Assembly (NCBI GenBank): GCA_019246495.1
Contig: JAFAQI010000496.1
Location: forward strand, 1-5,941
Direction of reading: 5' to 3'
Origin: Frankiales bacterium
GTDB lineage: Bacteria; Actinomycetota; Actinomycetes; JAFAQI01
DNA: 5,941 nt
Shown: one piece after another, positions 1 through 5,254 of the stretch
Layout: every line of letters begins with the position of its first letter
Numbering within the stretch: the first letter of the stretch is position 1
The notes under the pieces: model-generated
Database searches by the model: none
Told to the model about the DNA's origin: nothing
The model's input: only the letters and a program-made list of their open reading frames with translations
Translations under genes and position numbers: made by a program

Positions 1-263
1 TTCTGGAGCAGTGAGGCTGCGACCGCGTGGCTCGTGTTGCTCGAGAGGAAGGTCTCCCAGTTGTGGGTGATCTCCGCCTTGGCTGCCGTCGGGTTGGCCG
101 GTGCGTTGCCGCCGCCGGCCGGTGCGCTCTGGCTACCCGCGGGAGGCGTCGACGACGACGACCCGCCGATGGGCGTCGTGGGCGTCGACGAGCTGCCACC
201 GCAACCGGCAAGTGTGACGGCGACTGTGGCGAGTGCGGGCAGGGTCATGGCGAGTCGTCTCAT
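1..263 (-). CDS. Secreted lipoprotein, Mtb12-like, N-terminal part (gene runs off the left edge)
   Basis: Reading the minus strand from the ATG at 263-261 gives 87 codons without a stop. The protein starts with a short basic n-region (MRR) and a hydrophobic stretch, then a lipobox LAGC with the acylated cysteine at residue 21. This is a classic Sec/lipoprotein signal, so the mature protein should be lipid-anchored to the outer face of the membrane. Residues 22-60 are a Ser/Thr/Pro/Gly/Ala-rich linker. A folded domain begins at about residue 62 (KAEITHNWETFLSSNTS...ASLLQ). The pattern 'I..NW..F......A..LLQ' resembles the start of the small Mtb12/CFP2-like domain found in many actinobacterial lipoproteins, whose role is not established. 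That family call rests on about 25 residues and is an inference. A second in-frame ATG at 248 would shorten the n-region. No Shine-Dalgarno sequence is visible, but a -10 element sits at leaderless distance. Confidence 0.85.
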   Translation of the reverse strand, partial: MRRLAMTLPALATVAVTLAGCGGSSSTPTTPIGGSSSSTPPAGSQSAPAGGGNAPANPTAAKAEITHNWETFLSSNTSHAVAASLLQ

Positions 264-270
264 GCCGCCG

Positions 271-276
271 ACGTTA
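271..276 (-). promoter_or_regulatory. Candidate leaderless -10 element for the lipoprotein gene
   Basis: On the minus strand the hexamer TAACGT fits the actinobacterial -10 pattern TANNNT. It is separated from the ATG at 263 by exactly 7 nt (CGGCGGC). That spacing would place transcription start on the A of the start codon, and the lack of any Shine-Dalgarno sequence agrees with a leaderless mRNA. No convincing -35 is seen. In GC-rich DNA a TANNNT hexamer is fairly uncommon, but a single hexamer is still weak evidence. Confidence 0.4.
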
Positions 277-330
277 GAACAGGCTTCCTGCCTTGGTGGC
301 CATTTCCCGACGCTCGGGCCACCCCGGCCG

Positions 331-359
331 GCGACAAATCTGACGGGGCGTCACATAAT
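331..359 (+). promoter_or_regulatory. Candidate sigma70-type promoter for the aldehyde dehydrogenase gene
   Basis: GCGACA (331-336, four of six matches to TTGACA) is followed after a 17-nt spacer by CATAAT (354-359, five of six matches to TATAAT). This A/T-rich patch stands out in a very GC-rich intergenic region. It would start transcription near 366, giving a leader of about 45 nt before the ATG at 411. The region 264-410 separates two divergent genes, so at least one promoter is expected here. Confidence 0.5.
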
Positions 360-410
360 GCGTGGACGCCGCCCGCCCGGGCCGGCCGCGCGTGTGAAGG
401 GTGCCTCTGC

Positions 411-1862
411 ATGACCGACTACGACTCCTTGCTCATCGGCGGCGAGCGGGCCAAGCCCGCGAGCGACCAACGCATCGAGGTCCGCTCTCCCGCCACTTTG
501 GAGGTCATCGGGTCGGTGCCCGAGGCGATCGAGGCCGACGTCGACGCCGCCGTCGCCGCTGCCCGCCAGGCGTTCGACCGCGGGCCCTGGCCGACCACTC
601 CGCCCGAGCAGCGGGCCGCCGTCATTGCGAAGTTCACCGAACTGTTGTCCGCTCGCATCGACGAGGTCGGCGGCATCATCACCTCGGAGATGGGCGCGCC
701 GACGGCGACCGTGCAGATGATGATGTGGACGCCGGCACAGGCGGTGCTGGGCGTCTACTCGCAGCTCGCCACCACGTTTCCGTGGGAGGAGACCCGCACC
801 GGCCTGTTCGGCGAGAGCCGGGTACGCCGCGAACCCGTGGGCGTTGTCGCCGCGATCATCCCGTGGAACGTCCCGCTCTTCATCGCGATCAACAAGGTCG
901 TCCCGGCTCTGCTCGCCGGCTGCACGGTGATCCTCAAGCCGGCACCCGAGACACCGATCGACGCGCTCTGGCTCGGCGAGCTGTTCACGGAGGCGGGCCT
1001 GCCGTCCGGCGTACTGTCCGTCCTTCCTGCTGACCGCGCGGTGAGCGAGTACCTCGTCACGCACCCCGGCGTCGACAAGGTGTCGTTCACCGGGTCGACC
1101 GCCGCCGGTCGCCGGGTCGGCGCGCTCGCAACGGAACGGCTCAAGCGACTGTCGCTGGAGCTCGGCGGCAAGAGCGCGGCGATCATCCTCGATGACGTCG
1201 ACGTACCGTCGATGGCGGGCATGCTCGCCTACTCCGGCCTCATGAACTCCGGCCAGGCCTGCGTCGCGCAGACCCGCATCCTCGCCCCGCGCAACCGCTA
1301 CGACGAGGTCACCGAAGCACTCGCCGCCGCGGCCGCCGGCATGACGGTCGGCGACCCGCTCGACCCGTCGACGCAGCTCGGCCCGCTCGTCGCCGAACGG
1401 CAGCGCGACCGCGTCGAGAGCTACATCGAGAAGGGCAAGGCCGAAGGCGCCCGGCTCGTCACCGGTGGCGGTCGCCCGGCCGGCCTCGACAAGGGCTGGT
1501 ACGTCGAACCGACGGTCTTCGCCGACGTCGACCCGAAGCACACGATCGCGCAGGAGGAGATCTTCGGCCCCGTGCTGTCGGTCATCCCCTACGACACCGT
1601 CGAGCAGGCGGTCGACATCGCGAACGACAGCGACTACGGGCTCGCGGGTTCGGTCTGGACGCAGGACATCGACCGCGGCTACGAGATCGCCAAGCAGGTC
1701 CGGACCGGCACCTACGGCATCAACTGGTATGCGTTCGACATGGGCTCGCCATTCGGCGGCTACAAGTGCTCGGGCATCGGCCGGGAGGACGGCCCCGAGG
1801 GCCTCGAGGCGTTCTGCGAGCTCAAGAGCATCCTGATGCCGCTCGGCTACTCGTCGTCATAG
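411..1862 (+). CDS. NAD(P)-dependent aldehyde dehydrogenase (ALDH superfamily)
   Basis: This 483-residue protein has the normal length and the complete motif set of a soluble ALDH, which oxidises an aldehyde to the carboxylic acid. Visible residues are the PWN oxyanion Asn153, the cofactor-binding Lys176, the FTGST motif with GxxxxG (G228-G233), the general base Glu250 in LELGG, the catalytic Cys284 in SGQACVAQTR, and the EEIFGPV motif (Glu383, Phe385). The C-terminal stretch PFGGYKCSGIGREDG is typical of the dimerisation/oligomerisation end. At the position where many NAD-specific ALDHs have a Glu that binds the adenosine ribose (KxxE), this enzyme has Pro179 with Glu180 next to it, so NAD versus NADP preference is open. 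The frame stays open far upstream, but ATG 411 is chosen because GAAGGG (396-401) precedes it by 9 nt and ALDH homology begins there (DYDSLLIGG). The overall style resembles mycobacterial AldA-like ALDHs; the substrate is unknown. Confidence 0.96.
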   Translation: MTDYDSLLIGGERAKPASDQRIEVRSPATLEVIGSVPEAIEADVDAAVAAARQAFDRGPWPTTPPEQRAAVIAKFTELLSARIDEVGGIITSEMGAPTATVQMMMWTPAQAVLGVYSQLATTFPWEETRTGLFGESRVRREPVGVVAAIIPWNVPLFIAINKVVPALLAGCTVILKPAPETPIDALWLGELFTEAGLPSGVLSVLPADRAVSEYLVTHPGVDKVSFTGSTAAGRRVGALATERLKRLSLELGGKSAAIILDDVDVPSMAGMLAYSGLMNSGQACVAQTRILAPRNRYDEVTEALAAAAAGMTVGDPLDPSTQLGPLVAERQRDRVESYIEKGKAEGARLVTGGGRPAGLDKGWYVEPTVFADVDPKHTIAQEEIFGPVLSVIPYDTVEQAVDIANDSDYGLAGSVWTQDIDRGYEIAKQVRTGTYGINWYAFDMGSPFGGYKCSGIGREDGPEGLEAFCELKSILMPLGYSSS

Positions 1863-1866
1863 AACT

Positions 1867-1888
1867 CGCCCGAAGAAATTTCGGGGCG
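1867..1888 (+). terminator. Hairpin just after the aldehyde dehydrogenase stop, possible terminator
   Basis: CCCGAA (1869-1874) pairs with TTCGGG (1880-1885) around the 5-nt loop GAAAT. Two further pairs (1867-1868 with 1887-1888) can form past a bulged G1886. It starts 5 nt after the stop codon and lies immediately before the next promoter motif, which is where a terminator is expected. No U-tract follows, so intrinsic termination would be weak; actinobacterial terminators often lack a U-tract. Confidence 0.4.
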
Positions 1889-1890
1889 GC

Positions 1891-1917
1891 TGTCGATCTG
1901 GCGTTTCGCCGTTCGTC
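1891..1917 (+). promoter_or_regulatory. Candidate ECF42 sigma-factor promoter upstream of the DGPF gene
   Basis: TGTCGA (1891-1896) is followed after 17 nt by CGTC (1914-1917). This agrees with the -35 TGTCGA and -10 CGA/TC motif I recall being described for ECF42 sigma factors and their DGPF target genes in Streptomyces. Transcription would begin near 1924, leaving a leader of about 40 nt that contains GAAGGGG (1952-1958), 6 nt before the ATG at 1965. The sigma factor is the next gene, so the site implies positive autoregulation. The two other TGTCGA copies I found have no CGTC or CGAC at this spacing. Confidence 0.7.
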
Positions 1918-1964
1918 GTAAGAGTGTGGAGCCCGACAGGCGGGCCACGACGAAGGGGACGGTC

Positions 1965-2312
1965 ATGCCGGAGTACGCAGTGCTCATCTATGGGGACGAG
2001 GCCGCCATCGCCAAGGGCGGCGACGAGCTGGAGAGCCAGATCATGAAGGGCCACATGGCCTTCGCCGAGTCCAACGGCGAGAAGTTGCGCGGCGGCCACG
2101 CGCTGCAGTCGGTGTCGACGGCCACCACGGTTCGCTCGGGAGCCGACGGCGCCCTGACCGTCACCGACGGTCCGTTCGCGGAGACGAAGGAAGCGCTCGG
2201 TGGCTTCTACATGGTCGAGGCGGCCGACCTCGACGAGGCGATCGCGATCGCCAAGCAGGTCCCGGCGCCGCACGGAGCCATCGAGGTCCGTCCGGTCCGG
2301 GTGTTCGACTGA
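1965..2312 (+). CDS. DGPF-domain protein of the YCII family
   Basis: This small cytoplasmic protein of 115 residues shows the family signature directly: D68-G69-P70-F71 followed by AETKEALGGFYMVEAADLDEA. The N-terminal strand EYAVLIYGDE and His30 in MKGHMAF also fit the YCII-related dimeric alpha/beta-barrel fold. The family has no firmly known biochemical activity. DGPF genes are, however, the hallmark neighbours and regulatory targets of ECF42 sigma factors, and one lies directly downstream here. ATG 1965 is preferred over an in-frame GTG at 1926 because GAAGGGG sits 6 nt upstream of the ATG and homology begins at MPEYAVL. The stop codon overlaps the proposed start of the sigma gene (CTGA), so the two are probably translationally coupled. 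It is probably the first gene of a three-gene operon expressed from the TGTCGA-N17-CGTC promoter. Confidence 0.93.
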   Translation: MPEYAVLIYGDEAAIAKGGDELESQIMKGHMAFAESNGEKLRGGHALQSVSTATTVRSGADGALTVTDGPFAETKEALGGFYMVEAADLDEAIAIAKQVPAPHGAIEVRPVRVFD

Positions 2313-2318
2313 CGGACC
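2285..2318 (+). promoter_or_regulatory. RNA hairpin spanning the DGPF stop / sigma start junction
   Basis: GGTCCGTC (2285-2292) is perfectly complementary to GACGGACC (2311-2318), giving an 8-bp stem with an 18-nt loop. The last base of the proposed CTG start (2311) and the last two bases of the DGPF stop lie at the base of the right arm. A competing 5-bp pairing is also possible between CGGGT (2298-2302) and ACCCG (2316-2320). Ribosomes finishing the upstream gene would open this structure, which fits coupled translation of the sigma gene. The pairing is seen in the sequence; the role is inferred. Confidence 0.4.
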
Positions 2319-3580
2319 CGACGCCGCCGACCGCCGCGGCGGTCGCGGCGGCAGTCGCCGAGGCGCACCGTCGCGAGTGGGGCTTCGTCCTCGCCGCGAC
2401 GGTGCGCGTGACGCGTGACATCGACTCCGCGGAGGAGTGCGCGCAGGATGCCTTCGCGGTTGCGCTCAGCCGGTGGTCGACGGAAGGCGTGCCGGACCGG
2501 CCCGGTGCCTGGCTGACGACCGTGGCCCGGCGCCGGGCGCTCGACGTCGTACGGCGCGAAGCCGGGCTGCGTCGACGGCTGCCGTTGCTCGTCGACGCAC
2601 CTCTTTCGGCGGCAGGCGTCGAAGCACCGCCGGAGGTCGACGACGACGTGATCGAGGACGACCGGCTCCGGCTGATCTGCACCTGCTGTCACCCGGCCCT
2701 CGCGCCTGAGGCGCAGGTCGCCTTGACCTTGCGGTTGTTGTGCGGCCTCACGACTGCCGAGGTTGCGCGGGCGTTCCTTGTCAGCGAATCGACGATGGCG
2801 GCGCGCATCACCCGCGCGAAGCAGAAGATCGCCGTCGCGGGCATTCCCTACCGGGTGCCGACGGCCGGCGAGCTGCCCGAGCGAGTCGCGGCGGTGCTCG
2901 ACGTCGTGCATCTGCTGTTCACGACCGGGCACACCGCGCCGGCCGGCCAGTCGTTGTCGCGACGCGACCTCGCCGAGCGCGCGATCGATCTCGCTCGGAT
3001 GCTGCACGCGTTGCTGCCCGACAATGCCGACGTCGCGGGTCTCTTCGCGTTGCTGCTGCTGACCGACGCGCGCCGCGAGACGCGCGTCGGTGCCGACGGC
3101 CGGTTGCTGTTGCTGGAGGAGCAGGACCGGCATCGTTGGGACCGCTCGTCGATCGATGAGGGTGTCGCTCTCGTCCGGGTGGCGCTGCGCCGCCGCCCGC
3201 CGGGCCGATATGCGCTGCAGGCCGCGATCGCCGCGGTGCATTGCGAGGCGCCGACGTGGACCGACACCGATTGGCGCGAGATCGTCGCGCTCTACGACAT
3301 CCTCGTCGACGTCTGGCCATCGCCCGTGGTGGCGCTGAACCGCGCTGTCGCCATCGGCATGCGAGACGGCCCGGCTGCCGGCCTCGACGCGCTGCGTCCG
3401 CTCGAGGCCGAGCCGCAGCTGTCGTCGTACGCCTATCTGCCGGCTTCCCGCGCCGACTTCCTGCGCCGGCTCGGCCGGCTGGCGGAGGCGAGTTCGGCGT
3501 ACGAGGAGGCGCTGGCGCGCACCGACAACGAGGTCGAGCGGGAGTTCCTGCGCGCGCGGCTGCGCTCCCTGTCGCCTTGA
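2309..3580 (+). CDS. ECF sigma factor, ECF42 group, with long C-terminal DUF6596/TPR-like extension
   Basis: The 423-residue protein directs RNA polymerase to its own promoter class. Sigma region 2 spans about residues 20-90 (EWGFVLAATVRVTRDIDSAEECAQDAFAVAL, then the WLTTVARRRALDVVRR helix). Region 4 spans about 118-175, with the helix-turn-helix TTAEVARAFLVSESTMAARI. A C-terminal extension of about 240 residues (PYRVP...LLFTTGHT...LARMLHALLPDNADVAGLFALLLL...VALNRAVAI) ends in a TPR-like segment (YAYLPASRADFLRRLGRLAEASSAYEEAL). This architecture and the DGPF neighbour define ECF42. No anti-sigma gene is adjacent, as is usual for the group; the extension itself is thought to control activity. 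The Cys cluster C124-T-C-C-H-P before region 4 is a family feature. The first conventional start, GTG 2402, would remove 31 residues including well-matching region 2 sequence. CTG 2309 gives an N-terminus MTDPTPP that fits the family and overlaps the upstream stop, so I place the start there. Confidence 0.93.
   Translation: MTDPTPPTAAAVAAAVAEAHRREWGFVLAATVRVTRDIDSAEECAQDAFAVALSRWSTEGVPDRPGAWLTTVARRRALDVVRREAGLRRRLPLLVDAPLSAAGVEAPPEVDDDVIEDDRLRLICTCCHPALAPEAQVALTLRLLCGLTTAEVARAFLVSESTMAARITRAKQKIAVAGIPYRVPTAGELPERVAAVLDVVHLLFTTGHTAPAGQSLSRRDLAERAIDLARMLHALLPDNADVAGLFALLLLTDARRETRVGADGRLLLLEEQDRHRWDRSSIDEGVALVRVALRRRPPGRYALQAAIAAVHCEAPTWTDTDWREIVALYDILVDVWPSPVVALNRAVAIGMRDGPAAGLDALRPLEAEPQLSSYAYLPASRADFLRRLGRLAEASSAYEEALARTDNEVEREFLRARLRSLSP
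2328..2345. repeat. Perfect 18-bp palindrome in the first codons of the sigma gene
   Basis: CGACCGCCG is followed directly by its reverse complement CGGCGGTCG. With c2327 bulged out, the pairing continues for five more bases on each side (2322-2326 with 2346-2350). It lies 16 nt after the end of the proposed CTG start and encodes part of an Ala-rich stretch. It could be an RNA hairpin that slows early translation or a protein-binding palindrome. It could also be a by-product of GC-rich Ala/Thr codons. Confidence 0.45.
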
Positions 3581-3595
3581 GCGAGACTCGGCAGC

Positions 3596-3602
3596 GGGGG
3601 TG
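3596..3602 (+). promoter_or_regulatory. Ribosome-binding site that decides the start of the membrane-anchored protein
   Basis: GGGGGTG can pair along its whole length with the CCUCCAC core of the 16S rRNA 3' end, using one G-U pair. Its G-run ends 8 nt before GTG 3609, which is ideal spacing. The alternative GTG at 3600 overlaps the site itself and is therefore unlikely. Confidence 0.6.
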
Positions 3603-3608
3603 TTCGGC

Positions 3609-4208
3609 GTGCCCGACGAAATCGACCAGCTCGCCGGTGGTGCCGGCCGCTGGTCGACCCGGCGCCGGTGGGCGGCCGCCGTGCTCGCTTTGCTGCTGGT
3701 CACAGTCGTCGTCGGCGTCCGACTCGCCGGTCACCGGCATCCGGCTGCCGCACCGGCGCTCCCGCCGCCGGTCGCGCCGTTGCCGTCCGACATCCGCCCG
3801 CCGACCTCCGTCCCAGGGTCGGTGTTCATCGAGCACCTCGCGGGCTGTACGACGACCGACCACCGGCACCGGCTGACCCTCGCCTTCGCCGTCACCAACC
3901 TCGGCAGGCGGCCGTTGCAGCTGGTCGCCGCGACGCCGCACGTCCTCGGCGGCACACTCCTCCTCGACCAGGTGCGCATCGGCGCGGGACCGTGCGCAGC
4001 GGTGGGGGACGACCGGCCTCGGCGGCTGCAGTCCGCCGGCACCGCGGTCGTGGCGATGTCATTTCGACTCGGGCTCGGCTGCCCGCATGACGCGTCGGTG
4101 CTCGCGCGGATGACGTTCCGCCGCTCCGGCCTGCTCCTGCACGCCGACTCGGCGCAGCTCGCCGACCTGAGCGCGATCAGCTTCCAGCAGTGCCCGCGTC
4201 CGGGATGA
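3609..4208 (+). CDS. Membrane-anchored extracytoplasmic protein with four cysteines, function unknown
   Basis: I do not recognise a family. The 199-residue protein has a short cytoplasmic head with an RRR cluster (18-20), one strongly hydrophobic helix (about 21-39, WAAAVLALLLVTVVVGV) and a Pro/Ala-rich linker (45-68). A domain of about 130 residues follows, rich in beta-type alternation (HRLTLAFAVTNLGRRPLQLVAATP...). By the positive-inside rule, the C-terminal domain should lie outside the membrane. Its four cysteines, C80, C129, C158 and C195, are all in that domain and could form two disulfides. The strand pattern suggests an Ig-like beta-sandwich, similar in style to small actinobacterial surface proteins; this is inference only. 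It begins 28 bp after the sigma gene with no terminator between, so it is probably co-transcribed. Its 3' end overlaps the convergent alcohol dehydrogenase gene by 32 bp. A signal-anchor rather than a cleaved signal peptide is assumed. Confidence 0.75.
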   Translation: MPDEIDQLAGGAGRWSTRRRWAAAVLALLLVTVVVGVRLAGHRHPAAAPALPPPVAPLPSDIRPPTSVPGSVFIEHLAGCTTTDHRHRLTLAFAVTNLGRRPLQLVAATPHVLGGTLLLDQVRIGAGPCAAVGDDRPRRLQSAGTAVVAMSFRLGLGCPHDASVLARMTFRRSGLLLHADSAQLADLSAISFQQCPRPG

Positions 4209-5229
4209 CGACGGCGCGGCCGTTGAGCGAGCCTGTCCGCAGTCGCTCGTACGCCGTGACCACGTCGTCGAAAGCGAACTGCTCGACCTCGATCGTCACC
4301 CGCCCGGTCTGTGCGAGCGCGATCACCTCGCGCAGCTCGGCGAGGGGTGCGCCCTGCGGGTTGAACACGTCGCAGTCGTGCGCCGGCTGGCCGTAACGCA
4401 CCTGGCCGCTGCCGAAACCCTGCCCGACGATCGCAACGGCGCCGAGCTTCGCGGCGTTGCGCAGCGCCGCGTTGATGGTCTGGTCGGTGCCGACGAAGTC
4501 GAGCACCGCGTCGGCACCGTCCCCGCCGACCGCTTCGCGCATCCGTCGCGACAATCCGTCGCCGGCGAGCAGCACCTCGTCGGCTCCCAGCGCCTGCGCC
4601 GCCTCGACCCGCTCGGGTCTGGCCTCCACCGCGACGACGCGTGCTGCGGTCTGGAGCTTCAGCCACTGCACGGCGTAGGCGCCGAGGCCACCGACCCCGA
4701 TCACGACGGCGACCGCCGCGTCGACGGCTGCTGCGGCGTCGAGCTTCGGCCGCACTCGCTGCACCGCGTGGTACGACGTCGCTCCCGCGTCGGTCAGCGG
4801 CGCGGCCATCGCCGGATCGAGACCGCCGAGCGGCACGACCTCGCGCTGGTCGACGACGACGTAGCGAGTGAGCCCACCGTCGGCACCGAAGCCACGACCG
4901 CGCCAGGTGTTGACGCAGTAGTTGTCCGCGCCGCGACGGCACCACTTGCACGTCCAGCACGGCGACATGCATGCGACCGCAACCGCGTCACCATCGGCGA
5001 GACCAGCGACGTCATCACCTACGCCGTCGACGACGCCGGCGATCTCGTGGCCGAGGGTGAACGGCACGTCGTACGGAAGCAGTCCGGCCGCGGCCTCGAG
5101 GAACAGCACGTCGGAGTGGCAGAGCCCGACGCCGGACACGCGCACGCGCACCTGGCCAGGGGCCGGGTCGGGATCCGGTACGTCGGAGAACCCCGGCTGT
5201 TGCCAGTCGAGCAGGCGATAGGCGCGCAC
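4177..5229 (-). CDS. Zinc-dependent alcohol dehydrogenase (medium-chain dehydrogenase/reductase)
   Basis: The protein has 350 residues, the usual MDR length, and is expected to oxidise an alcohol to an aldehyde or ketone with NAD in the cytoplasm. Catalytic-zinc ligands are Cys37 (GLCHSD) and His61-Glu62 (GHE). The third-ligand position is Asp147 (APLTDAGAT) instead of the common Cys, as seen in many bacterial secondary-type ADHs. The structural zinc lobe is present with C91, C94, C97 and C105. The Rossmann motif is VIGVGGLGAYAVQ (176-188), and Glu202 at the end of the second strand (VVAVEARPERVE) points to NAD rather than NADP. The substrate cannot be read from the sequence. The start is GTG 5229; a stop lies a short way upstream in frame and no other ATG, GTG or TTG intervenes. 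No clear Shine-Dalgarno sequence is seen. The gene is divergent from the acetyltransferase with at most a few tens of bp between them. It is convergent with the membrane-protein gene, sharing its last 32 bp. Confidence 0.95.
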   Translation of the reverse strand: MRAYRLLDWQQPGFSDVPDPDPAPGQVRVRVSGVGLCHSDVLFLEAAAGLLPYDVPFTLGHEIAGVVDGVGDDVAGLADGDAVAVACMSPCWTCKWCRRGADNYCVNTWRGRGFGADGGLTRYVVVDQREVVPLGGLDPAMAAPLTDAGATSYHAVQRVRPKLDAAAAVDAAVAVVIGVGGLGAYAVQWLKLQTAARVVAVEARPERVEAAQALGADEVLLAGDGLSRRMREAVGGDGADAVLDFVGTDQTINAALRNAAKLGAVAIVGQGFGSGQVRYGQPAHDCDVFNPQGAPLAELREVIALAQTGRVTIEVEQFAFDDVVTAYERLRTGSLNGRAVVIPDAGTAGS

Positions 5230-5254
5230 GCGCGGATCATCGCAGGCATGCGCG

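Noticed and set aside
141..190. Short GTCGACGACGACGACCC-like repeats resembling a tandem repeat element
   Set aside because: They encode the Ser/Thr/Pro linker of the lipoprotein and reflect repeated TCG and ACG codons, not a mobile or structural repeat.
27..410. In-frame upstream extension of the aldehyde dehydrogenase by 128 codons
   Set aside because: The extra residues are Arg/Gly/Ala-rich without family similarity, they lie antisense to the lipoprotein gene and cross a good promoter, and ATG 411 has a ribosome-binding site and matches ALDH N-termini.
351..1541. Long open frame antisense to the aldehyde dehydrogenase
   Set aside because: Its translation is Arg/Asp/Gly-rich with no motifs. 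It is a shadow produced by GC-rich third positions of the real gene, whose catalytic motifs are intact.
2113..2118. TGTCGA inside the DGPF gene as another ECF42 promoter
   Set aside because: No CGTC or CGAC element lies 16-17 nt downstream, and the hexamer is within coding sequence.
2402..2404. GTG as the start of the sigma factor
   Set aside because: It would remove region 2 sequence that fits the family (EAHRREWGFVLAAT) and leave a 90-bp gap after the DGPF gene; no ribosome-binding site is apparent.
2207..3703. Long open frame antisense to the sigma factor gene
   Set aside because: Low-complexity Arg/Gln/Ala-rich translation without domains; it covers a sigma gene with clear family sequence on the other strand.
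3731..4972. Open minus-strand frame covering the membrane-protein gene and much of the alcohol dehydrogenase
   Set aside because: It is Arg-rich and out of frame with the alcohol dehydrogenase. It conflicts with the intact Rossmann and zinc motifs there and has no recognisable features of its own.
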